Of a stretch of 64,000 bases of DNA, positions 8,114 through 17,329 are shown in pieces (position 1 is the first letter of the stretch; the number at the start of each line of letters is the position of its first letter). Below the pieces are notes generated by a model. That model ran no database searches. It saw only the letters and a list, made by a program, of their open reading frames with translations, and had not been told where the DNA came from. The stretch is from assembly GCA_016125455.1 (NCBI GenBank), contig WGLS01000012.1, positions 1-64,000 of the forward strand, written 5' to 3'. Origin of the DNA: Alphaproteobacteria bacterium (GTDB taxonomy: Bacteria; Pseudomonadota; Alphaproteobacteria; Caulobacterales; Parvularculaceae). A program made the translations under genes and the position numbers.

Positions 8114-10249
8114 TTATGCGCCTTTCAGCTTCAGGCGGTTCTTGTGCAAGAGCGGCTCGGTATAGCCGTTCGGTTGCGCCACGCCTTCGAAGACGAGCGA
8201 CCGCGCGGTCATGTAGGCGACGGATTTTTCCACATCAGGGGCCATCGGCCTGTAGTTCGGGTCGCCTGCGTTCTGGCCGTCGACCTTTGCCGCCATGCGA
8301 CGGAACGCGGCGTCGACTTGCGCCTCGCTGACGACGCCGTGATAGAGCCAGTTCGCCATATGCTGAGATGAAATGCGCAGCGTCGCGCGGTCCTCCATCA
8401 GGCCGATATCGTTGATGTCGGGCACTTTCGAACACCCGACGCCCTGGTCTACCCAGCGCACAACGTAGCCAAGAATGCCTTGTGCGTTGTTTTCAAGCTC
8501 CGCCGTCAGTTCGTCCTCGGACCAGTTTCGGCCAATTGCGAGAGGCACTGTCAGCAGCTTCTCAAGATCAGCCGTTTCGGCCTTCGCCAGATCGCGCTGG
8601 CGCGCGAACACGTCGACTTGATGATAGTGAAGCGCATGCAGGGTCGCAGCGGTCGGCGACGGCGTCCAGGCGGTGTTCGCGCCGGACTTCGGATGGCCAA
8701 TCTTTTGTTCAAGCATGTCCGCCATGCGATCCGGCGCGGCCCACATGCCCTTGCCGATCTGCGCCCGCCCGGAGAAACCGCACTTCAGGCCAATGGCGAC
8801 ATTGCGGGCCTCGTAAGCGGCGATCCAGTCGGTCCCTTTCATGTCGTTTTTCCGGATCATCGGCCCCGCGCGCATCGACGTGTGGATTTCGTCCCCCGTG
8901 CGGTCGAGGAAACCGGTGTTAATGAAGACAATGCGGTCCTTCACCGCGTGAATGCATGCGGCGAGGTTCACCGACGTGCGCCGCTCCTCGTCCATGACGC
9001 CGACTTTCAGCGTATGCCGGTCGAGTCCGAGGAGATCTTCCACTGCGTCAAACAGGTCATTGGTGAACGCGCACTCCTCAGGGCCGTGCATTTTCGGCTT
9101 CACGATGAAAACCGAGCCTTCGGTCGAGTTACGGTAACGGCCAAGCCCCTGAAGGTCGTGGCAGGCGACAAGGCTTGTCACGATCGCGTCGAGGATGCCC
9201 TCGAACGCTTCCGAGCCGTCAGCAAGCTTCACCGCCGGCGTCGTCATCAAATGCCCAACGTTCCGAACGAGGAGCGTCGAACGGCCCTTAAGCGTCAACT
9301 TCGACCCGTCGGGCGCGACATAATCGCGATCGGGATTGAGCCCGCGCGTCATGGTCTCGCCGCCTTTCACGAATGTCTCTTCAAGGTCGCCGCGCATCAG
9401 GCCGAGCCAGTTCGAATAGGCGAGCGTCTTGTCTTCGGCGTCGACAGCCGCGACGGAATCCTCGAGGTCGACGATGGTCGACAGAGCGGATTCGAGGACG
9501 ACGTCGGCGAGTCCCGCCGGGTCGGCGCGGCCGACGGGGTGCTCGCGATCGAGCCGCAATTCGATGTGCAGCCCATTATTGCGGAGCAGCACTGCGGCCG
9601 GCGCAGCGGGATCGCCGCGATAGCCGGCGAACTGCATCGGGTCTTTCAGCGCCGGCGAAAGGGCCCCGTCCCGGACCGAATAACCCTCGACGCCGACATG
9701 AGAGGCCGACGCAAGCGGGGCCGCCGCATCGAGAAAGGCCTTGGCCTTCGCAATGACCTTTGCGCCGCGGGCGGGGTCGTATCCGGGTTTCTCATCGCCG
9801 GTGAAGGGAATGGCGTCCGTGCCATAGAACGCGTCATAGAGACTGCCCCAGCGCGCGTTCGCGGCGTTCAGGGCGTAGCGGGCGTTCAGGACCGGCACCA
9901 CGAGTTGCGGCCCCGCCATGCGTGACAGCTCCGCGTCGACATTCCGCGTGCCGATTTCAAATGGCGCGGGCGCGGCCGCAAGATAACCGATCTCTTGGAG
10001 AAACCGGCGGTAGGCGGATGGATTTGGCGTTCCCGGATGATCGTCGTGCCAGGCGTCGATCTTTTCCTGCAGCGAATCGCGCGTATCGAGAAGCGCCCGG
10101 TTCCGCGGCGTGAATTTAGCAAAAATCGCCGCTGCGCCCGCCCAGAATTTTCCGGCATCGACGCCGAGGCCGACCAGCGCGCGCGTCTCAACGAATTCCG
10201 CAAGCGCAGGCGCCACCTTCAATCCGGCGCGCTCCATGAAATCGGCCAT
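8114..10249 (-). CDS. glcB: Malate synthase G
   Basis: A 711-residue enzyme condensing glyoxylate with acetyl-CoA to malate. The length matches the monomeric G isoform (about 720), not the shorter A isoform. Family stretches seen include [36 protein letters not shown] and [14 protein letters not shown], the last two lining the glyoxylate/Mg and acetyl-CoA sites. The N-terminal 60 residues ([18 protein letters not shown]) are also typical of GlcB. Isocitrate lyase and glycolate oxidase genes are not in the window, so its glyoxylate source cannot be inferred from context. Confidence 0.97.
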   Translation of the reverse strand: MADFMERAGLKVAPALAEFVETRALVGLGVDAGKFWAGAAAIFAKFTPRNRALLDTRDSLQEKIDAWHDDHPGTPNPSAYRRFLQEIGYLAAAPAPFEIGTRNVDAELSRMAGPQLVVPVLNARYALNAANARWGSLYDAFYGTDAIPFTGDEKPGYDPARGAKVIAKAKAFLDAAAPLASASHVGVEGYSVRDGALSPALKDPMQFAGYRGDPAAPAAVLLRNNGLHIELRLDREHPVGRADPAGLADVVLESALSTIVDLEDSVAAVDAEDKTLAYSNWLGLMRGDLEETFVKGGETMTRGLNPDRDYVAPDGSKLTLKGRSTLLVRNVGHLMTTPAVKLADGSEAFEGILDAIVTSLVACHDLQGLGRYRNSTEGSVFIVKPKMHGPEECAFTNDLFDAVEDLLGLDRHTLKVGVMDEERRTSVNLAACIHAVKDRIVFINTGFLDRTGDEIHTSMRAGPMIRKNDMKGTDWIAAYEARNVAIGLKCGFSGRAQIGKGMWAAPDRMADMLEQKIGHPKSGANTAWTPSPTAATLHALHYHQVDVFARQRDLAKAETADLEKLLTVPLAIGRNWSEDELTAELENNAQGILGYVVRWVDQGVGCSKVPDINDIGLMEDRATLRISSQHMANWLYHGVVSEAQVDAAFRRMAAKVDGQNAGDPNYRPMAPDVEKSVAYMTARSLVFEGVAQPNGYTEPLLHKNRLKLKGA

Positions 10250-10370
10250 CCGCCCAGCTCCCTTCCTCTTTTCGAAAGGGAACGCATAGCGAAACGAACC
10301 CGACGACGCCAGCCGCAGTCCCGCCCATCGCCTCTCGCGGCGAAGAAGCCGGCGCAGGCGCCGTCAGAAT

Positions 10371-10640
10371 TCAGTTTGGGCGAACCTCGGAGAGATATTC
10401 GCGAGCCTGGCGCTGCGCCTCGGCGATCTGCTCGGGCGACATCTCGAGCGAAAGCTCCTTGCGGTAGGTGCGCGCTTCAACATGGCCCTGCATGGCGGCG
10501 AGATTGAACCACTTGTGGGCGACGACGAGATCGGCTGAGTCGACGCCGAGCGACGCCTCAAGGCCGAGGCGATACATTTCGTCGCTTGAGATGATGTATT
10601 CAGCGCCATCCAGAAGACGCGTTTCGATGGAGATGGACAT
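10371..10640 (-). CDS. Small Sel1-like repeat protein
   Basis: An 89-residue protein beginning MSISIETRLLDGAEYIISSD. The stretch MYRLGLEASLG...DLVVAHKWFNLAAMQGH is one Sel1/TPR-like repeat of the kind found in many alphaproteobacterial small proteins; AHKWFNLAA is the diagnostic core. The ATG at 10640 is chosen because the coding pattern begins there, with a purine-rich GGGGGCGAGAG upstream; a longer frame to 10769 lacks recognisable protein. Role unknown, probably protein-protein contact. Confidence 0.8.
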   Translation of the reverse strand: MSISIETRLLDGAEYIISSDEMYRLGLEASLGVDSADLVVAHKWFNLAAMQGHVEARTYRKELSLEMSPEQIAEAQRQAREYLSEVRPN

Positions 10641-10812
10641 TGCTCTCGCCCCCGACCCTTCTTGCTTGTTGTTCGCTCTTTCCCACCGCCGCTTGTGCGA
10701 CCGCTGGCGAAAACTTGAGGGGCTGAATGCTAAAACGCGGTAAATGATTTGTTGCCGAATTATTACCAAGGCAATTTCCCCGCTCCGGGCCGGTCATCCG
10801 CCGCCGATAACG

Positions 10813-10843
10813 AAAAAGGGCGAACCAGCGCGGGTTCGCCCTT
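10813..10843 (-). terminator. Rho-independent terminator for the DUF6491 gene
   Basis: AAGGGCGAACC (10816-10826) and GGTTCGCCCTT (10833-10843) form a perfect 11-bp stem with a 6-base loop. On the minus strand the stem is followed by a run of five T residues (the A run at 10813-10817 on the plus strand). It lies about 36 bases past the stop of the leftward gene at 10880, the right place and orientation. Confidence 0.88.
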
Positions 10844-10879
10844 GAACTTGAGGCGGATCGTTAATCCGTTTAGGGATTT

Positions 10880-11296
10880 TTACGCCGGAGCTTCCTTCAG
10901 TTTCAGCTGCTTGAATTTCCCGAGCCCGCAACTGCCGCCAGTGATGTTCGTCGTGTTGTCGACGATCGTGATGATCTGGTTCTGGCAAAGCAGGTTTTGC
11001 GAGGTCTCGTACTGGATCCGGTTATTGGCCCGGGTGACGCCGCCGCAACGCGCGCTCGTTTCGTTCAGCCAGTATTCATTAATGCCGGTGCGCACAAGGA
11101 GCTTTTTTTCCGTCGCCGCGCGGATCGACGAGACGTTTGACAGCGGCAGGCAAGCGCGCGTCTCGCCGGTTTCCTCGTACTTCGCCAGGGTGGCAGAAAC
11201 GCCGCTATCGACGCGCGGCTCCATGTTGGTCGCGCAGGCGCTCGCCGCTGCGAATATAGTCGCAAGGCCGCTCGCCGCACTTATTCGGTGTCGCAT
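10880..11296 (-). CDS. DUF6491-like small exported protein
   Basis: A 138-residue protein with a signal-like N-terminus (ISAASGLATIFAAASACATN). The Cys near residue 21 could be lipidated, but the lipobox is weak. The mature part matches the DUF6491 pattern: RACLPLSNVSSIRA, LLVRTGINEYWLNETSARC and several Cys residues likely to form disulfides (GGSCGLGKF). The start at ATG 11296 follows GGAGAGG. The family function is unknown. It ends before a strong intrinsic terminator, so it is a single-gene transcript. Confidence 0.82.
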   Translation of the reverse strand: MRHRISAASGLATIFAAASACATNMEPRVDSGVSATLAKYEETGETRACLPLSNVSSIRAATEKKLLVRTGINEYWLNETSARCGGVTRANNRIQYETSQNLLCQNQIITIVDNTTNITGGSCGLGKFKQLKLKEAPA

Positions 11297-11627
11297 ATGA
11301 TCCTCTCCAGTTCGCGCCCCTCTCCGCCAGTGGATTTTGGCCTGAATTGTGGCGATGGAAAGGCAGTCGGCGAGGCAGTCGCCGCGGCCAGCGAGACCGG
11401 CGACGCCATGGCCGTTTCGCTCGACGAAGCTTTTTGTGACGCGAAGCGCACCGCAGCAATTCCCCCTAAAGCAGTTCCCCGACTCTCGCTGTTGGGGTTG
11501 GCTTTTCGAGGCCAGACAGCTTGTGAAGCGTGCTCTCCACGCGTTAGTCTGAGCTGTTCGTGGCGAGGGGTTGCGGGCTTGGTTGCGGCTGCGGCGAGCG
11601 ACCAGTTGTGTCGGTGTGGGGGGCGTT

Positions 11628-12332
11628 ATGACTGAAAAAGGGAAAATTGCCGGCGTCCGGGCGCCATTTCTCTTAATTCTGGCGTTCATGGCGACGAGCG
11701 CTGCGATGCAGGTTGAAGCAAACGCCGCCGTTGCGACGTTTACCGACCGGACCGCCTTTGAGGCCGCGACGACAATTATAGAGACGCAGGACTTTGAAGG
11801 CGCGCCGGGTTTTCCGATGGGGTCAGGCTTCGCTTTTGTCGACGACTATACGATCGGCTCACTGACTTTCGACGGCGCGACCAATGGCGGCGTCGCCGGC
11901 GATGCAGGAATTGTCCTCATCAATAATGGCTTCGGCGTGCCAACCAACAGCCTTACCACTCAAAATTTCAGCGACGTTCTGACGATCGAGCTTGCCGGGA
12001 ACTTCACGTCGTTCGGCGTCGACGTGGCCGCCGGCTTCTCGCCCTTCGGTCCTTCCGACGTTGTGATCACGCTATACAACGACATGGATGCCATCATCGC
12101 CATGCTGACGGTCGCGAACCTTGTCGAATCGCAAGGCGCAAGGTTCGGCGGCGTCGTCGCGATGGAAGCGATCCGCCGCATAACGATCAACAACCAGGTT
12201 CTCGACGGCGGCGAGATCATCGACAATATCGCGCTCGGGTCGTCGGTTGTGCCGCTCCCCGCTGCAGCGCCCCTTTTCCTCGCCGCCCTCGCCGGGGCCG
12301 GACTTCTTGGCCGTCGTCGCAGGCAGGCGTAG
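11628..12332 (+). CDS. VPLPA-CTERM sorted exported protein (first of a pair)
   Basis: A 234-residue protein with an N-terminal signal (APFLLILAFMATSAAMQVEANA). The mature region is rich in beta-strand residues (TFTDRTAFEAATTIIETQDF; NFTSFGVDVAAGFSPF), resembling PEP-CTERM beta-sandwich surface proteins. The C-terminus is a tripartite sorting tag: VPLPAAAP, a hydrophobic helix LFLAALAGAGLL, then GRRRRQA. Such tags are recognised and cleaved by exosortases; no exosortase gene is in this window. The start at ATG 11628 is preferred over 11571 because it leaves the signal peptide at the N-terminus. The tag DNA is identical to that of the next gene. Confidence 0.88.
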   Translation: MTEKGKIAGVRAPFLLILAFMATSAAMQVEANAAVATFTDRTAFEAATTIIETQDFEGAPGFPMGSGFAFVDDYTIGSLTFDGATNGGVAGDAGIVLINNGFGVPTNSLTTQNFSDVLTIELAGNFTSFGVDVAAGFSPFGPSDVVITLYNDMDAIIAMLTVANLVESQGARFGGVVAMEAIRRITINNQVLDGGEIIDNIALGSSVVPLPAAAPLFLAALAGAGLLGRRRRQA

Positions 12333-12345
12333 AGAAGCGGCGCTT
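12255..12345 (+). repeat. 91-bp perfect repeat, copy 1 (sorting tag plus stop)
   Basis: These 91 bases are identical to 13100-13190. They cover the codons for most of the VPLPA-CTERM tag, the TAG stop at 12330-12332 and 13 bases beyond it, including the 11-base palindrome AAGCGGCGCTT (12335-12345). Outside the tract the two genes differ. Confidence 0.95.
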
Positions 12346-12499
12346 CCCGAGCGAACATGCCGGCCGCGCGTCGGACGCTAATGCCGGATGCGACGACCGT
12401 GAGCCGGGAACGCTGTTATCTAAACGAAGCCGAAATCCACCATTCAAATCCATCTATTGTTGAATCGGGATTATGGTGCATTGCGCTTAGCTTAATACA

Positions 12500-12514
12500 C
12501 CTTAGGGCCTAAGG
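12500..12514. promoter_or_regulatory. 15-bp palindrome upstream of the second VPLPA-CTERM gene
   Basis: CCTTAGGGCCTAAGG is perfectly symmetrical around a central G. It lies 20 bases upstream of the candidate -35 box, a position suited to an activator or operator. A second weak inverted pair (CCGC/GCGG) follows at 12515-12526. No factor can be named. Confidence 0.4.
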
Positions 12515-12533
12515 CCGCTACTGCGGCGGTTGA

Positions 12534-12562
12534 TTGACACAATTTCGTCTTACACTTAATTT
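12534..12562 (+). promoter_or_regulatory. Candidate sigma70 promoter for the second VPLPA-CTERM gene
   Basis: TTGACA (12534-12539), a 17-base spacer, then TAATTT (12557-12562). This local stretch is AT-rich against a GC-rich background and ends 33 bases before the ATG at 12596. Confidence 0.5.
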
Positions 12563-12595
12563 TTAAGGGTTAGTAGCGTATGGGGGGAGGGCGAT

Positions 12596-13177
12596 ATGAA
12601 TTTCAGGCATTTGGTCTTTGGCTTGGCGGTCAGTTTAGCAATGGCTGGCGCGGCGCAGGCCGGAACAGTCAATTTTACAAATCTCGGGACGTTCACGACC
12701 CCGGAATTAGTGTTCTCGGGCGGAACTGTGACCGGCTCGGCCAATGTCAACGTCTTGAATTTCAACGGCCTAGGCATTGTTGGCGGTAATCGAGACCTTA
12801 GTGTCGATAGCAACGAACAAATCCGCTTCGACTTTACGGCGCCAGCGATCAATGTTTCTTATTTTGCGCCAAACGCACTCAATGGCGACGGAAATAGAAC
12901 CGCTGGAGATCGGTTTATTGAGATATTCGGTTTGGGCGGCGTCTCAGTAGGCGTTTTCGCGCAAACCGACGTCGGTAATTATTTGCTCAGCGATCTCGTT
13001 GGCGCCGCCATCATCACTGGTTTCAGCCTGACGGCGGACGGTCTCGATGGTTTTGTAATTTCCCAAATCTCTTTTGACACCGCCCCCAGCGAAGTGCCAC
13101 TCCCCGCTGCAGCGCCCCTTTTCCTCGCCGCCCTCGCCGGGGCCGGACTTCTTGGCCGTCGTCGCAGGCAGGCGTAG
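12596..13177 (+). CDS. VPLPA-CTERM sorted exported protein (second of the pair)
   Basis: A 193-residue protein with signal peptide MNFRHLVFGLAVSLAMAGAAQA, cleaved before GTVNFTN. The mature domain is beta-rich (FTTPELVFSGGTVTGSANVN; IRFDFTAPAINVSYF), consistent with a PEP-CTERM type surface protein, but not alignable by eye with the first protein of the pair. It ends in the tag VPLPAAAPLFLAALAGAGLL followed by GRRRRQA, encoded by DNA identical to the first gene's. The region before it (12359-12595) carries a promoter and a palindrome, so it is probably transcribed separately. Confidence 0.9.
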   Translation: MNFRHLVFGLAVSLAMAGAAQAGTVNFTNLGTFTTPELVFSGGTVTGSANVNVLNFNGLGIVGGNRDLSVDSNEQIRFDFTAPAINVSYFAPNALNGDGNRTAGDRFIEIFGLGGVSVGVFAQTDVGNYLLSDLVGAAIITGFSLTADGLDGFVISQISFDTAPSEVPLPAAAPLFLAALAGAGLLGRRRRQA

Positions 13178-13190
13178 AGAAGCGGCGCTT
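13100..13190 (+). repeat. 91-bp perfect repeat, copy 2
   Basis: Identical to 12255-12345, spanning the sorting-tag codons, the stop codon at 13175-13177 and 13 bases of 3' sequence with the palindrome AAGCGGCGCTT. It ends six bases before the stop codon end of the convergent gatB. Confidence 0.95.
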
Positions 13191-13196
13191 GAATGG

Positions 13197-14693
13197 TCAG
13201 TCGACGCCGAGTTTCTTCTTCAGGATTTCATTAAGCGCCTGCGGGTTCGCCTTGCCGCCCGACGCCTTCATCGCTTGGCCGACGAACCAGCCAAAGGTTT
13301 TCGGCTTTTCCTTCACCTGCGCGACCTGTTCCGGGTTCGCGGCGATAATGTCGTCGACGATCTTTTCGATCGCGCCCGTGTCGGTGACCTGACGAAGCCC
13401 CTTATCCTCAACGATTTTCTCAGGGTCGCCGCCGCTTTCAAACATGATCGCGAAGACGTCCTTGGCAATGCGGCCTGAAATGACCCCGTCGGAGATGAGA
13501 TCGATCAGCTTGCCGAGCGCCGGCGCCTCGATGGGAGAGTCTTCTATATCGAGCCCCGCCTTGTTGAGGGCGCCGAACAGCTCGGTCGTCACCCAGTTCG
13601 AGGCAAGCTTCCCGTCGCGGCCTTCGGCTACGGTTTCAAAGTAATCGGCCTTCACCCGGTCGGCCGAGAGGACGCTCGCGTCGTAGGCGGACAGGCCAAG
13701 CTTTTCGACAAAACGTCGCCGCTTCTGGTCCGGCAATTCCGGCAGCGACGCCTTGATCTTTTCGACCCATGCGGCGTCGAGTTCGAGCGGCAGAAGGTCC
13801 GGATCCGGAAAATAGCGGTAGTCGTGCGCGTCCTCCTTGGAGCGCATCGTCCGCGTCTCGCCGGTCGCGACATTGAACAGCCGCGTTTCCTGATCGATCT
13901 TCCCGCCCGATTCCAGCGCCTCGATCTGGCGGCGCGCCTCGTACTCCACGACCTGGCGGACATAACGGATCGAATTGACGTTTTTTGTCTCCGTCCGCGT
14001 CCCAAGATGACTAAAATCCCCGGTGTCACGAAACTTCTGGTAGTTGCCCGCACGGCATACGGACACATTGACGTCGGCGCGCATTGAGCCTTCCTCCATG
14101 TTCCCGTCGCAGGTGCCGAGATAGCGAACGATTGTGCGTATCTTGGAGAAGTAAGCCGCCGCCTCGTCGGCCGAACGAATGTCCGGCTTCGAGACGATCT
14201 CCATCAGCGCGACGCCGGACCTGTTGAGGTCGACATAACTCTCTTTCGGCGCGAGATCATGGATCGACTTGCCCGCGTCCTGTTCAAGATGCAAGCGTTC
14301 GATGCCGACACGGACGATTTCGCCGTCGTCAAGTTCGACTTCGATTTCGCCCTCGCCGACGATCGGGTCCTTGTACTGGGAAATCTGGTATCCCTGCGGA
14401 AGGTCCGGATAGAAATAATTCTTCCGGTCAAATCGCGACCACAAATTGATTTTCGCGTTGAGGCCGAGCCCCGTTCGAACCGCCTGCTCAACGCAGTACG
14501 CGTTGAGCACCGGCAGCATCCCGGGAAACGCCGCATCAACGAGGCTGACATTCTCGTTCGGCCCGGCGCCGTACGTGGCCGGCGCGCCCGAAAACAGCTT
14601 CGCCTGCGACGAAACCTGCGCATGGACCTCAAGGCCCACGACAATTTCCCAGTCGCCCGTTGCGCCCTGCAACAACTTTCTCGGCTCGCTCAT
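13197..14693 (-). CDS. gatB: Aspartyl/glutamyl-tRNA(Asn/Gln) amidotransferase subunit B
   Basis: A 498-residue subunit that binds the misacylated tRNA and activates the transamidation reaction with ATP. Family motifs are [12 protein letters not shown] near the N-terminus, [20 protein letters not shown], and the C-terminal YqeY-like tail domain ([26 protein letters not shown], seen only in part here as a run). Its ATG overlaps the stop of the upstream alpha/beta hydrolase gene (ATGA), so it is translationally coupled to that gene rather than to gatA. It converges on the second VPLPA-CTERM gene. Confidence 0.97.
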   Translation of the reverse strand: MSEPRKLLQGATGDWEIVVGLEVHAQVSSQAKLFSGAPATYGAGPNENVSLVDAAFPGMLPVLNAYCVEQAVRTGLGLNAKINLWSRFDRKNYFYPDLPQGYQISQYKDPIVGEGEIEVELDDGEIVRVGIERLHLEQDAGKSIHDLAPKESYVDLNRSGVALMEIVSKPDIRSADEAAAYFSKIRTIVRYLGTCDGNMEEGSMRADVNVSVCRAGNYQKFRDTGDFSHLGTRTETKNVNSIRYVRQVVEYEARRQIEALESGGKIDQETRLFNVATGETRTMRSKEDAHDYRYFPDPDLLPLELDAAWVEKIKASLPELPDQKRRRFVEKLGLSAYDASVLSADRVKADYFETVAEGRDGKLASNWVTTELFGALNKAGLDIEDSPIEAPALGKLIDLISDGVISGRIAKDVFAIMFESGGDPEKIVEDKGLRQVTDTGAIEKIVDDIIAANPEQVAQVKEKPKTFGWFVGQAMKASGGKANPQALNEILKKKLGVD

Positions 14694-15442
14694 GTGGTCG
14701 TCTCTTCCGTGTCTTTCGTGTCGTTCGCCGCGGCTCGCGTCCTTGCCTCAGCCCTCGCTATCACGTCCCTTACCGCAGCGTAGACCGTGCGCGGGTTCAG
14801 GAGTTCCAGATAGTGCGTGCCGCCCGCCACCGGTTGATAGACCACGTCCTGATCCGGCGCAAAACAGGATCGGAGATAGGCCGCGTCCTGCTCGGCGACC
14901 AGCCAGTCGAAATCGCCATGCATGATCGTTACGGGCGCCTCTAGCTCGTTCAGCCGACCGAACACGTCCGCGATCTGCGCGCGGCGCCCTTGCACCTCAG
15001 CGCGAGCGTTATGGAGATAGGCCGGCAGAATGCTCCTAATCCCGGGCCATTCCGCCGCTGGCAAGACGCCAAGCACCCAGCCCCGCGGCTCGGTGACGAG
15101 CGCGGCCACCGTCACGACGCCTTTGACGCGATCCGGGAAGTCTAGCGCCGCCTTCAACGCCAGCGCGCCGCCATAGGAAACGCCAACCACGACGGCCGGG
15201 CGCTCGTCCTTTTCGATAAGCGGCGCGATCGCGGCAATCTGGTCATCGAACGACAACACGGGCGTGCGTCTTTCGTCCCCATACATCGGGCCGCCATATC
15301 CAGCACGATTAACCGCGGAGATATCAAGATCATCGGGCGCGAGCCGCATGAACCGCGTCCACATGTGCGGCCGGGACGGCGTGCCGGGGATGGCAATAAT
15401 GCGCCATTTCGCGTGCGGAGCGGGCGCCGCGGCCGCGGACAT
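14690..15442 (-). CDS. Alpha/beta hydrolase embedded in the gat cluster
   Basis: About 250 residues. The N-terminus [16 protein letters not shown] matches the oxyanion region (HG-PG type), [13 protein letters not shown] is the nucleophile elbow (Ser in GxSxG), [10 protein letters not shown] supplies the acid strand and [11 protein letters not shown] a His candidate. The substrate is unknown. I prefer the ATG at 15442; the start at 15505 would add a basic stretch of 21 residues. The stop overlaps the gatB start by four bases, and the ggt gene ends 89 bases upstream, so the genes probably form one transcript. Confidence 0.85.
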   Translation of the reverse strand: MSAAAAPAPHAKWRIIAIPGTPSRPHMWTRFMRLAPDDLDISAVNRAGYGGPMYGDERRTPVLSFDDQIAAIAPLIEKDERPAVVVGVSYGGALALKAALDFPDRVKGVVTVAALVTEPRGWVLGVLPAAEWPGIRSILPAYLHNARAEVQGRRAQIADVFGRLNELEAPVTIMHGDFDWLVAEQDAAYLRSCFAPDQDVVYQPVAGGTHYLELLNPRTVYAAVRDVIARAEARTRAAANDTKDTEETTT

Positions 15443-15531
15443 CTCATACCCGCCAAGGATCGGCGCCACGAAACTTATCCGCCGGGTGCGTGGTCTGGGC
15501 GCCATAAACTCTTTTCGCGACGTAATGCGGC

Positions 15532-17280
15532 TCAGTTCGCCGCCTCGCCGCCATCAGTCGCCACTTCGAATACGAATGACGCGCCGCGATTTCGCGGGTC
15601 GTGGGCCGCTTCGACGACCCCATCCCGGATCGTGATCGCATGCACATCGCCATAGCCGCTGACCCGGCGCAGGACATAGCCCATGGATTCCAGTTCGGCG
15701 GCGACGGCGTCGGCGTTCCCTATGCGGTCTTCAAACAGGATCGAGTTCTTCGGCAGCAGCTGGTGGTGGAAGCGACCGGAGCCGACCGCGTCGGCGACAG
15801 ACAGTCCGTAGTCGAAACGGTTAACGATCGCCTGGAAAACGGACGTGAAAATCGTTGGTCCGCCGGGCGTGCCGACGACCATCGCGACGCCCTCATCGCC
15901 AAGCACGAGGCTGGGCGTCATCGAAGACAGCATGCGCTTGCCAGGCTGGATCGCGTTCGCTTCGGCGCCGATGACGCCGTAAAGGTTTGGCGCGCCGGGC
16001 TTTGCCGAGAAGTCGTCCATCTCGTTGTTAAGGAGATACCCTGCGCCCTCGACGACGACGCCGGACCCGAAGCTGGCGTTCAGCGTCGTCGTCACGGAAA
16101 CCGCGTCGCCGTTCCCGTCGAGCACGGAAAAGTGCGTTGTCTCCATGGATTCCTGAAGGCCGGGCCTAACGTCTTCGGTGACCGAAATCGCGTCGGGGTC
16201 TACTTCCGCGGCGCGGGCCGCGATGTATTCGGGGTCGATCAACTCCTCGGTCGGGACCTCATAATAGTCAGGGTCGCCGAGATACTCGGCGCGGTCGGCG
16301 AACACCCGCTTCTCCATCTCTGCGACAAGGTGCACGTACTTCGCGCTGTTGTGGTCGACCCCCTCAAACGCAGGGGCGAGTTCCTTCTTCATCAGGAGCA
16401 ATTGCGCCAGCGCGACCCCCCCGGAGCTTGGCGGCGGCGGCGTGACGATGGTTCTGTCATTCCAGTCGAAGACGATCGGCTCGCGCCAGATAGCCTCGTA
16501 GGCGGCGAGATCTTCTTCGGTAATCAGCCCACCGATGGCCGCCATATAGGCGGCGGTCATTTCCGCGGTCTCGCCGGTGTAGAACTCCTCCGGTCCAAGA
16601 TCGGCGATCCGCTGCAGCGTCGCGGCGAGCTCCGGCTGTTTCAGGATCTCCCCGGCGGCGCCCTTGTAATAGGACGCGAAATTCACGTCATCGGCATAAA
16701 AGCCGGCCTTGCGCTGCATCGACTGGGCGAGGTCGGCGGGGATTTCGAAGCCGTCGCGGGCGAGGATCGCCGCAGGCTCGACGAGCCGCTTCCAGGGCAG
16801 CGAGCCGTATCGTTCATGGGCGGCCGCCAGGCCGCGAACCGTGCCAGGCACGCCCGCCGCCAGGGCGCCAACCTGCGCCATGCGGGACACGAAGTTGCCG
16901 TCGGCATCGAGATACATATCCCGGCTTGCCATGGCCGGCGCCGTCTCGCGGTAGTCGAGAAAGTCTGTCTCCCCGTCCATATAGAGCGTCATGAACCCAC
17001 CGCCGCCGATGTTTCCGGCTTCGGGCAAGGTCACGGCCAGGACAAACGACGCAGCGATTGCGGCGTCGACAGCATTGCCTCCCTCTTCGAGCACCGCTCG
17101 CGCCGCCACCGCGGAATGAATGTCAGGCATGGCGACCGCGGCCGTCGCGATCCGCGCGGGCGACGCAGACGCAGCGGCGGCATCTTCGCTCTGACTTGCG
17201 ACCGACGCGACTTCGCCCCCGCAAGCCGCGAGCAGGATCGCCGCCATGACGGCGCCGGCCATGTTGATCTGCTTGCGCAT
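15532..17280 (-). CDS. ggt: Gamma-glutamyltransferase, lipoprotein precursor
   Basis: A 582-residue Ntn-hydrolase that cleaves the gamma-glutamyl bond of glutathione and related compounds in the periplasm. The N-terminus MRKQINMAGAVMAAILLAAC ends in a lipobox (LAAC), so it is probably membrane anchored. Self-cleavage should occur before Thr382 in ESMETTHFSVLDG, which becomes the N-terminal nucleophile of the small subunit. The GxPGTVRG and PGGPTIFTSVFQ motifs are also present. The start at 17280 gives the lipoprotein signal; upstream in-frame sequence overlaps gatA and looks non-coding. It sits between gatA and a hydrolase upstream of gatB, an unusual place. Confidence 0.95.
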   Translation of the reverse strand: MRKQINMAGAVMAAILLAACGGEVASVASQSEDAAAASASPARIATAAVAMPDIHSAVAARAVLEEGGNAVDAAIAASFVLAVTLPEAGNIGGGGFMTLYMDGETDFLDYRETAPAMASRDMYLDADGNFVSRMAQVGALAAGVPGTVRGLAAAHERYGSLPWKRLVEPAAILARDGFEIPADLAQSMQRKAGFYADDVNFASYYKGAAGEILKQPELAATLQRIADLGPEEFYTGETAEMTAAYMAAIGGLITEEDLAAYEAIWREPIVFDWNDRTIVTPPPPSSGGVALAQLLLMKKELAPAFEGVDHNSAKYVHLVAEMEKRVFADRAEYLGDPDYYEVPTEELIDPEYIAARAAEVDPDAISVTEDVRPGLQESMETTHFSVLDGNGDAVSVTTTLNASFGSGVVVEGAGYLLNNEMDDFSAKPGAPNLYGVIGAEANAIQPGKRMLSSMTPSLVLGDEGVAMVVGTPGGPTIFTSVFQAIVNRFDYGLSVADAVGSGRFHHQLLPKNSILFEDRIGNADAVAAELESMGYVLRRVSGYGDVHAITIRDGVVEAAHDPRNRGASFVFEVATDGGEAAN

Positions 17281-17329
17281 TGTTGTTCTCCGAACTCGAT
17301 CGTTTTGCAGTCGCCCTGGGCTCGTCCCG

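Noticed and set aside
8480-9925. Long plus-strand frame opposite malate synthase
   Set aside because: The minus strand carries clear GlcB motifs through the whole region.
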